NCBI GenBank assembly: GCA_023392285.1
Contig: JAEVZK010000025.1
Span: 1-6,854 of the forward strand
Direction of reading: 5' to 3'
Source: Armatimonadota bacterium
GTDB taxonomy: Bacteria; Armatimonadota; Fimbriimonadia; Fimbriimonadales; Fimbriimonadaceae
Length of the DNA: 6,854 bases
Shown here: positions 6,809 through 6,854 of the stretch, piece after piece
Numbering within the stretch: position 1 is the stretch's first letter
Layout of the letters: each line of letters opens with the position of its first letter
Program-made: the position numbers and the translations under genes
Notes under the pieces: generated by a model
The model's database searches: none
Told to the model about the DNA's origin: nothing
What the model saw: only the letters and a program-made list of their open reading frames with translations

Positions 6809-6823
6809 CGCCGGTCAGCGGCG
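6809..6823. other. Small GC hairpin upstream of the tRNA
   Basis: CGCCG at 6809-6813 and CGGCG at 6819-6823 form a perfect 5-bp stem with a 5-nt loop, in the 62 bp that precede the tRNA on its own strand. No T-run follows on either strand. I see no clear promoter for the tRNA here and no second RNA gene before the window ends. Confidence 0.2.
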
Positions 6824-6854
6824 TTGGCCGCGTCAGGCAGGGGGCGTGTACCAA

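Overview
The window reads like an ordinary chromosomal segment of a motile, Gram-negative-type bacterium. GC content looks to be in the mid-50s percent (by eye, not computed). The gene styles (a Rad50-like SbcC with a zinc hook, E. coli-type MotA, a His/Gly-rich MotB N-terminus, a GT4 glycosyltransferase) would fit Acidobacteriota or a similar soil lineage. That taxonomic guess is weak and rests on style only.

Layout. (1) 1-115: the tail of an upstream gene, probably sbcD/mre11, overlapping the start of the next. (2) 90-2498 (+): an SbcC/Rad50-type ATPase with Walker A, zinc hook, signature, Walker B, D-loop and H-loop all visible. (3) 2580-3437 (+) and 3937-4842 (+): motA and motB, the flagellar stator pair. 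(4) Between motA and motB, on the opposite strand: a small four-helix-bundle gene of the 23S rRNA intervening-sequence protein family, bracketed by inverted arrays of a 7-bp unit (3451-3478 and 3900-3927). (5) 4879-5166 (+): an unrecognised 95-aa protein. (6) 5167-5576: a gene-poor stretch that may hold a decayed minus-strand coding remnant. (7) 5577-6698 (+): a GT4 glycosyltransferase. (8) 6717-6792 (-): tRNA-Lys(CTT) with an encoded CCA and two mismatched acceptor-stem pairs.

How the genes work together. SbcC with its probable SbcD partner would form the DNA-end-processing nuclease complex, and the start/stop overlap suggests translational coupling. MotA and MotB form the ion-driven stator that turns the flagellum. 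The two units share a strand but not a function. The glycosyltransferase probably acts in surface polysaccharide or glycoconjugate synthesis and looks independent.

The most interesting item is the roughly 477-bp block splitting motA from motB: an antisense four-helix-bundle gene with heptamer arrays in inverted orientation at both ends. It looks like a discrete inserted element. The right array reaches to within 9 bp of the motB start codon and overlaps its likely ribosome binding site.
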